Below, piece after piece: positions 14,811 through 23,024 of a DNA stretch of 64,000 nt; positions within the stretch are counted from its first letter, which is position 1, and the number at the start of each line of letters is the position of its first letter. The translations under genes and the position numbers were made by a program. Under the pieces are notes generated by a model, which did no database searches, had not been told where the DNA came from, and was given only the letters and a program-made list of their open reading frames with translations. Location of the stretch: assembly GCA_030433215.1 (NCBI GenBank), contig JAUIMC010000002.1, positions 124,001 through 188,000 on the forward strand, in the 5' to 3' direction. The stretch comes from Alphaproteobacteria bacterium. Its GTDB lineage: Bacteria; Pseudomonadota; Alphaproteobacteria; Caulobacterales; Parvularculaceae.

Positions 14811-15662
14811 ATGACCTTTGGCCCCCTCGTCTCTACCGACTGGCTCGTTGAAAATCTTGGCGAGAAGGATCTGAAAATCATCGACGGGTCCTGGCGCATG
14901 CCCGGACAAGGCGACGCCGTCGAGAATTACAGGACGCAGCATATTCCCGGCGCCGTCTTTTTCGACATCGACGCCATCGCAGACCAGTCAACGGACTTGC
15001 CCCACATGCTGCCCGAACCGGAAGCGTTCGAAGCCGCCATCGGTGAAATGGGGATCAGCGACAAGGACCGCATCGTCGTCTATGACGAAAAGGGTCTTTT
15101 CTCCGCCGCGCGGGTCTGGTGGACCTTCCGGGTCATGGGCCATGACAATGTCGCTGTCCTCGACGGCGGCCTGCCGAAATGGCTGAAGGAAGGAAAACCC
15201 GTCACGGCGGAGGAAACCGTCTTGACCCGGACGGCCTACAGGACCGATCCGAAACCGCATTATTTCGCAGACGCGGAAGACGTCCGCGCCGCCCTCGCCG
15301 AGGGCGCCGTGGTGCTCGACGCGCGCTCCGAAGACCGCTTTTCCGGCCGGGCGAGCGAGCCCCGGGCGGGGCTGCGCTCCGGCCACATGCCGGGGGCGAC
15401 CTGCCTGCCCTTCGGCCTCGTCCTTGACGAGAGCGGCTCCTTGCGCCCCCGGGAGGAGCTGGAGCTCCTTTTCGCCAATGCCGGCGCGGCCCCAGGCTCC
15501 CGCGTTGTCACAAGCTGTGGATCGGGCGTCACGGCTGCGATATTGTTCTTTGCGCTGGAAACGATTGGCGCGCGCAACGCCGCCGTCTATGACGGCTCCT
15601 GGAGCGAATGGGGAGACGAGAGACATGACGACGCGGCGTTCCCCGTTGTCACTGACGCCTGA
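14811..15662 (+). CDS. sseA: 3-mercaptopyruvate sulfurtransferase
   Basis: 283 residues with two rhodanese domains. The inactive first domain has IDGSWRMPGQG and HIPGAVFFDID; the second carries the active loop CGSGVTA, the mercaptopyruvate-type signature (CG[ST]GVT). It transfers sulfur from 3-mercaptopyruvate to thiol acceptors in the cytoplasm. Placed between cysteine synthesis and cystathionine lyase genes, in keeping with cysteine breakdown or sulfur transfer. Its last 38 bases overlap the GNAT gene. Confidence 0.92.
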   Translation: MTFGPLVSTDWLVENLGEKDLKIIDGSWRMPGQGDAVENYRTQHIPGAVFFDIDAIADQSTDLPHMLPEPEAFEAAIGEMGISDKDRIVVYDEKGLFSAARVWWTFRVMGHDNVAVLDGGLPKWLKEGKPVTAEETVLTRTAYRTDPKPHYFADAEDVRAALAEGAVVLDARSEDRFSGRASEPRAGLRSGHMPGATCLPFGLVLDESGSLRPREELELLFANAGAAPGSRVVTSCGSGVTAAILFFALETIGARNAAVYDGSWSEWGDERHDDAAFPVVTDA

Positions 15663-16206
15663 GGATGCTGACCAGATTGCGGTGACCATCACCTATCTGG
15701 AGCAGTCCGCGCGTCCGCATCTGCCGCCTGCCCCGCCCCTCGGGGAGAAGATGAAACTCGCCCTGATGCGCGCCGAAAAGCCGCCGGTGCATTTCTACCG
15801 TTATCTCTACGACCTTGTCGGCGCGCCGTATAACTGGGTGAGCCGGCGCAAGCTGAGCGACGCTGATCTCGCCTCGGTCATTCAGGACGAGGACGTCTAT
15901 CTTTACGTGCTTTATGCCGGGGGCGCGCCGGCGGGCATGGCGGAAATCGACGCCCGCGACCGATCGATTCACGAAGTGAAATTCTTCGGGCTGACGCCGG
16001 ACTTCACCGGCCGGGGGCTCGGGCGCTATTTCCTCACCCACGTCATCGAGCTCGCCTGGTCGCGCGCGCCGGAAAAACTGCGGCTCGAGACCTGCACCCT
16101 CGACCATCCGGCGGCCCTGCCCCTCTATCAACGGCTGGGCTTTTCGGTGATCGACCGGCGTTCCGGCTATGTGGAGCGCCACCGGCCCGATAATTCGCGG
16201 GGATAA
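15625..16206 (+). CDS. GNAT-family N-acetyltransferase
   Basis: 193 residues. The acetyl-CoA loop is visible as FFGLTPDFTGRGLGRYFLTH, preceded by AGMAEID and followed by LETCTLDHPAALPLYQRLGF, the full GNAT core. Substrate unknown. The start at 15625 lies inside the 3' end of sseA (38-base overlap), which points to coupled translation and a sulfur-amino-acid-related substrate, though that is inference. Confidence 0.88.
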   Translation: MTTRRSPLSLTPEDADQIAVTITYLEQSARPHLPPAPPLGEKMKLALMRAEKPPVHFYRYLYDLVGAPYNWVSRRKLSDADLASVIQDEDVYLYVLYAGGAPAGMAEIDARDRSIHEVKFFGLTPDFTGRGLGRYFLTHVIELAWSRAPEKLRLETCTLDHPAALPLYQRLGFSVIDRRSGYVERHRPDNSRG

Positions 16207-16255
16207 GCTGAGAAGACGCCTTCATGCGGCGTCCGACTTCCGTTAGAAAAACCCC

Positions 16256-17419
16256 ATGAAAGACAAGACGAAACTGACGGTTGCGGGGCGCCCGCATCAA
16301 CGCCCGTCGCACCCGGTGAACACGCCCGTGGAGCGCGCCTCCACCTATCTTTTCCCGACTTATGACGACTATCTCGAAGGCGCGAAGTCGATCTGTTACG
16401 GTCGGCTCGGCACGCCGACCCATCGCGCCTTTGAGGAGGCGGTGACGGCGCTTGAAGGCGGTTTCGAGACCCGGCTCGCGCCGTCGGGCCTTCAAGCCTG
16501 CACGGCCGCCCTCCTCGCCTTTGTCGAGGCGGGCGATCATGTCCTGATGACGGACGCGGCCTACGATCCGACGCGCAAATTCTGCGAGCGGTTCCTGAAG
16601 CGCTTCGGCGTCGAGACGACATTCTACAACCCTGTCGCCGGCGAAGAAGAGATCGCCGCGCTGATGCGGCCCAATACGAAAGTGGTCTTCGCGGAATCGC
16701 CGGGCTCGCTCACCTTCGAGGTGCAGGACTTGCCGGCGCTGGCCCGGGCGGCCCATGCGGGCGGCGCCAAGCTTGTCGTCGACAACACCTGGGCGGCCGG
16801 CTATTTCTGCAAGCCCATCGCCCTCGGCGCCGATGTTTCCTTGCAGGCGGCGACGAAATATCTCGTCGGCCATGCGGATTGCCTTGTCGGCACGCTCACC
16901 TCCGCCGACGAACAGACGGCGCAGAAAATCTATTACGCACTTTTGCAACTCGGCTCGAATGTCTCGGCGGACGACGCCTATCTCGCCTTGCGCGGGATGC
17001 GCACGCTTTCGACCCGCCTCGAGCGCCATCAGGAAAACGCCGAGGATCTCGTCAAATGGCTGAAGAAGCGCGACGAGGTGGCGCGCATTCTCCATCCGGC
17101 GCAGAAGAGCTGTCCCGGCCATGCCGTCTGGAAGCGCGACTTCACGGGCGCCTCGGGGCTTTTCGGCGTCGTCCTGAAGCCGGCCCCTCTCAAGGCGGTG
17201 AAAGTCTTTTTCAACGCCTTCAAGCTTTTCGGCATCGGTTTTTCCTGGGGCGGCTATGAAAGCCTTGTCCTGCCCGTGAAGCCTGAGGCTTACCGCACCG
17301 CGACCGACTGGAAAGAGGAAGGCCCGGTGCTGCGCATCCACGCCGGGCTCGAGGATATCGAGGATTTGAAAACCGACCTCGAACGTGCCTTTATAGCCAT
17401 GGCGGGGGCCCGGAAATAA
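16256..17419 (+). CDS. metC: Cystathionine beta-lyase
   Basis: 387 residues, Cys/Met-metabolism PLP family. GRLGTPTHRAFEEAV substrate region, APSGLQACT, VDNTWAAGYF, the PLP lysine in SLQAATKYLVGHAD and the C-terminal RIHAGLEDIEDL. The SLQAATKY and W-rich features match the proteobacterial MetC branch. It splits cystathionine to homocysteine, pyruvate and ammonia. Last enzyme of the 13539-17419 sulfur run. Confidence 0.92.
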   Translation: MKDKTKLTVAGRPHQRPSHPVNTPVERASTYLFPTYDDYLEGAKSICYGRLGTPTHRAFEEAVTALEGGFETRLAPSGLQACTAALLAFVEAGDHVLMTDAAYDPTRKFCERFLKRFGVETTFYNPVAGEEEIAALMRPNTKVVFAESPGSLTFEVQDLPALARAAHAGGAKLVVDNTWAAGYFCKPIALGADVSLQAATKYLVGHADCLVGTLTSADEQTAQKIYYALLQLGSNVSADDAYLALRGMRTLSTRLERHQENAEDLVKWLKKRDEVARILHPAQKSCPGHAVWKRDFTGASGLFGVVLKPAPLKAVKVFFNAFKLFGIGFSWGGYESLVLPVKPEAYRTATDWKEEGPVLRIHAGLEDIEDLKTDLERAFIAMAGARK

Positions 17420-17439
17420 TCCCTTGAGGGAGGCGGCAT

Positions 17440-17769
17440 TTGCGTATTCTGGCGGTTCTGGTCCTGGCTCCGGCCCTGTTTGCGGCGAGCGGTTGCATGT
17501 CGACCTTTAGCGGCCTCGGGGACGGCCCCCGGCAGGTGACGGTGAATACCGAGCCCACAGGCGCGCTCTTGGCGATCGACGGGGCCGGCGAATGCGAGAC
17601 CCCCTGCCGGGTGAAGCTCGATGGGCCCCGCAAGGCGCGCCTCGCCAAGGCCGGCTTCGTGACTCGGACCATCACCCTCACCCCGGACCGGCGCTCGCTG
17701 ACCGTCCCCATGGAGCTCGCCGCGGCCACCGACGACGTGGACTCTGTCGCCCTGCCGTCGCTGGACTGA
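17440..17769 (+). CDS. PEGA-domain lipoprotein
   Basis: 109 residues. Signal peptide with lipobox Ala-Ser-Gly-Cys (Cys near 19). One PEGA repeat: VTVNTEPTGALLAIDGAG followed by CETPCRVKLD and a KAGFVT strand. PEGA domains occur on surface proteins; role here unknown. The start is TTG (17440), supported by GAGGGAGG about 6-13 bases upstream and by the signal peptide starting there; no in-frame ATG fits. Confidence 0.8.
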   Translation: MRILAVLVLAPALFAASGCMSTFSGLGDGPRQVTVNTEPTGALLAIDGAGECETPCRVKLDGPRKARLAKAGFVTRTITLTPDRRSLTVPMELAAATDDVDSVALPSLD

Positions 17770-17829
17770 CCTCTAAACCCTTTACATCGCCGCCGAGATG
17801 ACCGATCAGAGCGCCTTTGAGGCCGTTGG

Positions 17830-17906
<77 letters not shown>

Positions 17907-17938
17907 TGCGGAAGCAGAAAAGGAAAATGCGGAGAGCC

Positions 17939-18247
17939 ATGTTCGCACGCATCTACAAGCCGCCGAAAAACGCCATGCAGTCAGGCAGGGCGAACACCGC
18001 CCGCTGGGTGCTGGAATTCGAGCCAGACATGGCGCGCCGGGTCGATCCGCTGATGGGCTGGACCTCCGGCGACGAGACGACCTCCGGCCAGGTGCGGATC
18101 AAGTTCGACACCCAGGAAGAGGCGGTCGCCTACGCCGAACGCCACGGTCTGCCTTTCACGATCGAGGCCGAGCATCAGGCCGCGCCGCAGCCCAAAGCCT
18201 ATTCCGACAATTTCTCTTTCAAGCGCCGCAAGCCCTGGACGCATTAG
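17939..18247 (+). CDS. ETC complex I subunit (NDUFS4-type accessory protein)
   Basis: 102 residues. The family pattern is clear: ARIYKPPKNAMQSG, W(V)LEFEP, the DPLMGWTSGDETTSGQ core, and KFDTQEEAVAYAERHGL, ending in YSDNFSFKRRKPWTH. This is the 18-kDa accessory subunit of complex I kept by alphaproteobacteria and mitochondria, placed at the NADH-oxidising arm. The ATG at 17939 has GGAG just upstream. It follows tRNA-Pro by 32 bp and lies away from the nuo genes, as is usual. Confidence 0.93.
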   Translation: MFARIYKPPKNAMQSGRANTARWVLEFEPDMARRVDPLMGWTSGDETTSGQVRIKFDTQEEAVAYAERHGLPFTIEAEHQAAPQPKAYSDNFSFKRRKPWTH

Positions 18248-18282
18248 GTTCGTCAACGATTCGGATTTAAGCTTGCCTGACC

Positions 18283-18359
18283 GGCCCCGTAGCTCAGCTG
18301 GATAGAGCACCGGCCTTCTAAGCCGATGGTCGCAGGTTCGAATCCTGCCGGGGTCGCCA
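18283..18359 (+). tRNA. tRNA-Arg (TCT)
   Basis: Cloverleaf with acceptor GGCCCCG/CGGGGTC (one G-T pair), anticodon loop CTTCTAA with TCT, T-loop TTCGAAT and encoded CCA. A second, degenerate copy with 71 of 77 identical bases lies at 19653-19729. Confidence 0.94.
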
Positions 18360-18456
18360 TTTCTATCTCGCGCCGGCTCGCTGCGCTCGCGGCTCCGATG
18401 GGCGTCCTCGCCGGCAGGCGCGCCGTCGCGCTTTTCTTCTCGCCAGTGTCGTCTCT

Positions 18457-19494
18457 CTACTCGCCATTGTCGTTGGTTTCGTCGCGGCGCAGGGGCCATG
18501 CCCCGCCTTCCGCTTGCGGCGCGGGGCTGTCTGCTTCCGCCTCGATGGGCGTTGCGATTTTCTGCTCCCGGTAATCGACGGCGAGGCGCAACACGTCGGG
18601 GCGCGCATAATGGCCGGCGCTGTCCGAGACATATTTGAAGTTGACGATGTCTGCGAGGTCGAGATCGGCGATCAGCATGTGCTCGTCGTCGCGATGCGGC
18701 CCCTCCATGATATTGCCGAACGGGCCGATGATCGCGCTCCAGCCGCCGCCCTCGCGCATCATCTCCGGTTTGTCGGCGAAGCCGAGGCGCTCCAGCGTCG
18801 CCTTGTCGATGCGCGACTGCACATTGATGACGAAGCACTGGCCCGCCGCGGCGTGATGGCGCGACGCCGCTTCTGAAAGATCGTCGAAGACCCCGGAGCT
18901 CGGATCGTGGCTCAGGGCCGACCCCGCCGGCCAGGCGGCAATGTGAATCTGTTCGCCCTGGCTCGTCAGCGCATAGCGCGCGAGATCCATGGAATGCTCC
19001 CAGCAGATCAGCCCGCCGAGCTTGCCGAAAGGCGTGTCGATGACGCGCAGGCCCGAGCCGTCGCCGCGCCCCCATACGGTGCGCTCGACGCAGGTCGGCT
19101 GCAATTTGCGGTGGCGCGCGGCGATCTCGCCATTGTCGTCGAACGTCAGCAGCGTGTTGTAAAGCGTGCCGCCCTCGCGCTCGGATATTCCAACCACGAC
19201 ATACGCGCCGGCCTTGCGCGCCGCCTCGCCGATGGCGCGCGTCGCCTCGCTGTCGACTTCAACGCTGTTGGCGAAAAGCTCGAAGAAGAACGGCCCGCCT
19301 GTCGCCGGCGTATGCGTCCAGATCCAGAACGGATAGCCGGGAATGAAGGTCTCCGGAAAGACGATCAGTTGCGCGCCCTCGCGCGCGGCGTCGGCGATCA
19401 GTTTGCAGCATTTCTCGACGCAGGCGTCGCGATCGAGAAACGGCGATGCGACATGAAATGCGGCGACACGGACTTTCGGAAATACATCTCCCAC
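18457..19494 (-). CDS. Nitrilase-family carbon-nitrogen hydrolase
   Basis: 345 residues. Catalytic Glu48 in FPETFIPGYP, Lys130 in RHRKLQPT and Cys164 in LICWEHSMD; length and WEH-type motif match aliphatic nitrilases/cyanide-degrading enzymes rather than amidases. Converts nitriles to acids (or amides) in the cytoplasm; substrate unknown. It lies between the two tRNA-Arg copies and points opposite to them, so it may be part of a tRNA-linked insertion, but its base composition looks host-like. Confidence 0.9.
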   Translation of the reverse strand: MGDVFPKVRVAAFHVASPFLDRDACVEKCCKLIADAAREGAQLIVFPETFIPGYPFWIWTHTPATGGPFFFELFANSVEVDSEATRAIGEAARKAGAYVVVGISEREGGTLYNTLLTFDDNGEIAARHRKLQPTCVERTVWGRGDGSGLRVIDTPFGKLGGLICWEHSMDLARYALTSQGEQIHIAAWPAGSALSHDPSSGVFDDLSEAASRHHAAAGQCFVINVQSRIDKATLERLGFADKPEMMREGGGWSAIIGPFGNIMEGPHRDDEHMLIADLDLADIVNFKYVSDSAGHYARPDVLRLAVDYREQKIATPIEAEADSPAPQAEGGAWPLRRDETNDNGE

Positions 19495-19591
19495 GGAACT
19501 CGGCCTTTCTTCTTGCTGGCGAAGGGCGAGTGTATACGCAAAAGCGGAGATTGGCAGTGCTGTCGGAGAACTGGCTGTTTAGGGCGGTATC

Positions 19592-19647
19592 GCGCCTTTC
19601 GCGTAAGAGACATGAACGCGCGCGCCCTGCTGCAACTCGCCGAGGCC
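19592..19647 (-). pseudogene. 56-bp duplicated fragment of the cold-shock gene
   Basis: This segment is identical at 54 of 56 positions to 21564-21619 inside the cold-shock gene, same orientation. In frame it encodes [19 protein letters not shown]. It stands directly before the second tRNA-Arg copy and has no start or domain of its own. The near-identity marks a recent duplication or recombination junction. Confidence 0.88.
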
Positions 19648-19652
19648 TGACC

Positions 19653-19729
19653 GGCTCCCTAGCTCAGCCGGATAGAGCGCCGGCCTTCTAAGCCGATGGC
19701 CGCAGGTTCGAATCCTGCCGGGGGCGCCA
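19653..19729 (+). tRNA. Degenerate second copy of tRNA-Arg (TCT)
   Basis: Same length, anticodon (TCT), T-arm and CCA as the copy at 18283, with 6 differences. Two of them break the acceptor stem (positions 2-71 G/G and 7-66 C/C) and one gives a T-G pair, so the stem GGCTCCC/CGGGGGC is weak. The other three lie outside the acceptor stem and look harmless. Possibly a decaying copy or an integration-site remnant; may still be charged. Confidence 0.7.
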
Positions 19730-19939
19730 ACACCTAAATTATTGAAGGTGTAAGTTTTTTCGACCACCAATGCAGCGAGAAAGCACCCGGAAGCCTACCC
19801 GCTGCAATCGGCCTTTATTTGCGATGACAGTTCTTTGTGCTTTAATTGGCATAGTTATTTTTCAATTAGGGCATTCACGAATGGGTGCTTTCTACTGTAC
19901 CTTTTTGGTAGCGACCCAATCTTCAAGCGGTTGTCGTTC

Positions 19940-20503
19940 ATGGACAAAAAACAGAGTCTATTCGGTTATTCCTTTCGAAGCGCTCAGTTATTGGTGAGTA
20001 CAGCAATTGGCGGAACTTCTCTAGCCGCCTTGTTTGCCCGCTGGCTCGGACTAGAATTGCCAGAGTTTCCATCAACATTAATCGGAATGTACGAATCCAT
20101 CAGGTCGGCTTTGTTCATTTGGACAAACTGGCTGCCGTTTTCATGGCCGGAATGGCTGAGTGATGCGATTTTTTTGTATTTTGTAAGTGGTTTTGCCATT
20201 GCACGAGCTGAACTTTTCGACGCTCTCAATTCAGGTGCCCAGAAAAAATTCAGCACAGTACTATTTTCAGCTGTCATGTGGCCAAGAACATTTTATCAGT
20301 TTTGGTTTAACCGCCCCTCTAAGAGACAGCGAAAAGAAGAGGCCCTAGCGTATCAGGTTGCCAGCGAAGAAAACAAACAAAAACTTCGAACTTTGGCCAA
20401 AATGGAGCGCAGACTTTTTTGGATAGTGCATGGTGTCTTTATACTTACTTTTATTTTTGCTATAGTTTTACTCAAATGGGAGTCTATCAAGGCACTGACT
20501 TAA
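19940..20503 (+). CDS. AT-rich putative membrane protein of unknown function
   Basis: 187 residues from the ATG at 19940; the frame is open further upstream only from a TTG at 19835. Three hydrophobic segments can be seen at about residues 15-33, 77-97 and 160-180, with a charged, probably coiled-coil stretch (RPSKRQRKEEALAYQ onward) before the last. No family recognised. Codon use and composition are AT-rich and foreign to the neighbourhood. A second frame at 19770-19997 also encodes a hydrophobic stretch and overlaps it; a frameshift or a small upstream gene is possible. It sits right behind the degenerate tRNA-Arg, a typical place for imported genes. Confidence 0.55.
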   Translation: MDKKQSLFGYSFRSAQLLVSTAIGGTSLAALFARWLGLELPEFPSTLIGMYESIRSALFIWTNWLPFSWPEWLSDAIFLYFVSGFAIARAELFDALNSGAQKKFSTVLFSAVMWPRTFYQFWFNRPSKRQRKEEALAYQVASEENKQKLRTLAKMERRLFWIVHGVFILTFIFAIVLLKWESIKALT

Positions 20504-20677
20504 TTTCATCGAATTAGACGTGCATTAGGCCTTTTAAAATACTTGGAGAGTGGCGAATATTGGGCAGCTATGCCGCTCGATCACCCTAAAAACAAGTCAA
20601 TTTCTTAGCTCTCGTCTTCACCGCCAACCAATACTGTTTTTCCCCCGCTCCGGCGCGCCGTTTGTCTTCGTCTCTTG

Positions 20678-21478
20678 TCACGACCGGCCAAGCGCGTCCG
20701 CCAGCGCCGGTTCGATCCAGGCCATCACCTCCGTCCACCACGGGCTGTACCAGACCAAGAGCGCGATCGCCTGATAGACGGCGAAAATAACGAGCCCGAT
20801 GACCGTCGCCCGTGACAGGCGCCCGAGCGTCCTGAAATCATAGATGAGGAGCGGCGTCAGCAGGAAAACGTCCAGATAGAAATACTGCGCCTTCAAGAAG
20901 GTGCTGTTGTCCGCCATGCCCGGCAGGAAGGTCATCCGGCTCGCCGCCGCTTCGAGCAGGAAGAAGGTCACAAAATACATGTAGCGCTTGTGATGATCGG
21001 GGCGCTTTCGCCGCGCCGCCAAGGCTAGCACGAAGAAAACCGGCGTCAGGAAGAAGGCGACCAGTTGCAGGAAGAAAATATTGTCGAGCAGGATCTCCAC
21101 GGGCGGCGGCACAGGCGCCAGGACGCTGTTCACCGAAATCGTTACGATGGAAATCATCAGCGCCGGGAATATGACAACAGAACTCAGCCCAAGCGCTTTA
21201 TGCAGACGATGGCGGTGCGCAGCGATCAGTCCCGCCTGGGCGATATAGAGAAAAAGCCATCCGAACATGATGATGGCGTGTGCATAAACCCGGAAAGGGA
21301 AATCAAAGTCGCCTGAAAAGACCGGAAAAACGAATGACGGGCCAAACCCGGCGAGTGCGACCGCAAGGAAAACAAGCCCCATAAAGAAGAAAAAGCCGCG
21401 ACCGCGCGGCTGCTTTCTTGCAGCTCTTGATCGATCACCGTCTGACCTGACGCCAGCAGACCTTTCGTTGCGCTGCAC
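20678..21478 (-). CDS. Multi-pass membrane protein of unknown function
   Basis: 266 residues with about seven hydrophobic helices. Conserved-looking polar points are AHAIIMFGWLFLYIAQAG, then HRHRLHKALG, and later RPDHHKRYMYF; the histidines at helix ends could bind a metal or haem, but this is a guess. A GTG start at 21478 is chosen because GGGGGAG lies 9-15 bases upstream; a TTG at 21496 and an ATG at 21382 are alternatives. Host-like composition. The 20504-20677 gap before it marks the change from AT-rich island to GC-rich host DNA; nothing else is seen there. Confidence 0.7.
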   Translation of the reverse strand: MQRNERSAGVRSDGDRSRAARKQPRGRGFFFFMGLVFLAVALAGFGPSFVFPVFSGDFDFPFRVYAHAIIMFGWLFLYIAQAGLIAAHRHRLHKALGLSSVVIFPALMISIVTISVNSVLAPVPPPVEILLDNIFFLQLVAFFLTPVFFVLALAARRKRPDHHKRYMYFVTFFLLEAAASRMTFLPGMADNSTFLKAQYFYLDVFLLTPLLIYDFRTLGRLSRATVIGLVIFAVYQAIALLVWYSPWWTEVMAWIEPALADALGRS

Positions 21479-21517
21479 CGATAAGCACTCCCCCAAGCGC
21501 TGACATGACCGGCCCGG

Positions 21518-22063
21518 TCAGTTTTCCGGATCGGCCTTGACGTCCATGGCGAGAAGGCCCTTGGCGCCTTTCGCGTAAGAGACCTGGACGCGCGCGCCCT
21601 GCTGCAACTCGCCGAGGCCGGCGCGGCGCAGGGTCTCCATATGCACGAAGATGTCTTCGGTGCCGTCGCCGCGCGTCAGAAAGCCATAGCCTTTGGCGCG
21701 GTTGAACCACTTCACGGTCGCCCGCTCGAAATCGCCGGCTGGCGTCTGGTTGAGAATTGGCGCCGCCGGCGCCAGAGGCGCGGCCGTCGATTCATCGATG
21801 TGAATGAGTTTCGACGCCTGCAAGCCTTTCTCGCGCCGCACCACTTCGCACTCGACGGTGGCGCCTTCGCGCGCCGTGGTCATGCCGGCGGCTTTCAGGC
21901 AGGTGGAATGAATGAGGATGTCGCCCTCGGCTTCGTCCGTGATGATGAAACCGTAGCCCTTCGCGGGATCAAACCACTTCACGACGCCCTTGATGGTGAA
22001 CCGTTCTTCGTCGGCGCCGGTCGTATCATCCTCCCCGCGCGATGGATCAAACCGCTCGTCCAT
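21518..22063 (-). CDS. Cold-shock protein with two CSD domains
   Basis: 181 residues. Two cold-shock domains: the first with [15 protein letters not shown] (RNP1) and DILIHSTCL, the second with [17 protein letters not shown] and [10 protein letters not shown]. Tandem-CSD proteins are common in alphaproteobacteria and bind single-stranded nucleic acid in the cytoplasm. An acidic, low-complexity N-terminus precedes the first domain. A 56-bp piece of its 3' half is duplicated at 19592-19647. Confidence 0.92.
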   Translation of the reverse strand: MDERFDPSRGEDDTTGADEERFTIKGVVKWFDPAKGYGFIITDEAEGDILIHSTCLKAAGMTTAREGATVECEVVRREKGLQASKLIHIDESTAAPLAPAAPILNQTPAGDFERATVKWFNRAKGYGFLTRGDGTEDIFVHMETLRRAGLGELQQGARVQVSYAKGAKGLLAMDVKADPEN

Positions 22064-22264
22064 GATGCTCTTGGTACCCCTGTCGCGCCCTAAAACTAGT
22101 CTTCTTTTTCGTTAACTATAATCCGCCCGCAAGCAAACACTAATCCCTTCGTGCAAAAAATGCACTATTTTAGTTTGTGATTCGGGTTTTTTCGCCGCTT
22201 GGTTGTGGGCGCTGGTTATTAGATAACATTACGGCGTCATGACGCGCCGAATGAAATCGTCCGC
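22064..22264 (-). promoter_or_regulatory. AT-rich leader region upstream of the cold-shock gene
   Basis: This 201-bp gap is much more AT-rich than the flanking genes. On the minus strand it holds GTGCA-TTTTT-TGCAC (a hairpin around 22152-22166) and TTATAGTTAACG closer to the gene. It probably contains the cold-shock promoter and an mRNA leader; exact -10/-35 boxes are not clear. Confidence 0.4.
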
Positions 22265-22714
22265 TTACGCCACAATCTGCGATTCCAGATGATCCATGAA
22301 GGAACTTATCAGCATCAAGAAGACGTCGAAATCGGATTCGATGTTTTTGATGGAAGCGCCGCCCGCGCCATTGCGGTCCATCTGCAAGGTCACGTCGCCG
22401 TCGTCGTCGACATAGACGCGGCCGAATTTCACATCGTTATTGAACTGATTGAGGACGTTATAGCTGACATTGCTTGAATCCACCTCGAAGAGCCAGGTGC
22501 GGTAGGAGATGTCGCCATCAGGCCCGATGATGTCGATGCGGATGTCGTAATCGGCGACGCGCACGAAGAGCGTGTTCGGACCGACGTCCTGAACCGAATA
22601 GCCCTGCGATGACAGCGTCTCGGCGATTTCGGATTTGGAAAGGTTTCCCGCCATGGCCGTCACCGGCGCAAACACGACGAAAACGGCGGCTGCGATTGCG
22701 AGAATTCCCCTCAT
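22265..22714 (-). CDS. Secreted YbjN-domain protein
   Basis: 149 residues with a signal peptide ending at Ala-Met-Ala-Gly (about residue 22). The rest matches the YbjN fold: SKSEIAETLSSQGYSVQ, then alternating strands, an N-x-F-N-x-D-x-K-F-x-R segment and a C-terminal helix. YbjN-like proteins resemble type III secretion chaperones in fold; the role of secreted ones is unknown. Confidence 0.85.
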   Translation of the reverse strand: MRGILAIAAAVFVVFAPVTAMAGNLSKSEIAETLSSQGYSVQDVGPNTLFVRVADYDIRIDIIGPDGDISYRTWLFEVDSSNVSYNVLNQFNNDVKFGRVYVDDDGDVTLQMDRNGAGGASIKNIESDFDVFLMLISSFMDHLESQIVA

Positions 22715-22866
22715 GACCCTGACCCCTCTGTCGGAACTCGGTTAACAAGCCTTAATACTAGGCAAATCAGCTTTGGAATCAATGACGATATGGGGGCGCC
22801 GCCCGCATCGCGGCGCGCGTGGGACGCGCGCCCTGCAAGCAAAGCGGGAATATTTCGGAAGGAAAA

Positions 22867-22941
22867 TGGCAGGCCCTAGGGGAATCGAACCCCTCTTTCC
22901 AGGTTGAAAACCTGGCGTCCTAACCGATAGACGAAGGGCCC
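22867..22941 (-). tRNA. tRNA-Glu (TTC)
   Basis: On the minus strand: acceptor GGGCCCT/AGGGCCT, D-arm CGTCTATCGGTTAGGACG, anticodon loop TTTTCAA with TTC, T-arm GGGGTTCGATTCCCC and encoded CCA ending at 22867. Confidence 0.94.
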
Positions 22942-23024
22942 GCACGAGGAAGCGCTGTATAGGCGCCTCCCCGCGCCCATGCAAGCCCAATCGTGACGCG
23001 GAATGCAAAAGTTTTCAGCCGGTT

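Noticed and set aside
18360-20640. A prophage or integrative element between tRNA-Arg copies
   Set aside because: No integrase, excisionase or phage gene found; only repeats and one AT-rich gene support import, so it is reported as a small island only.
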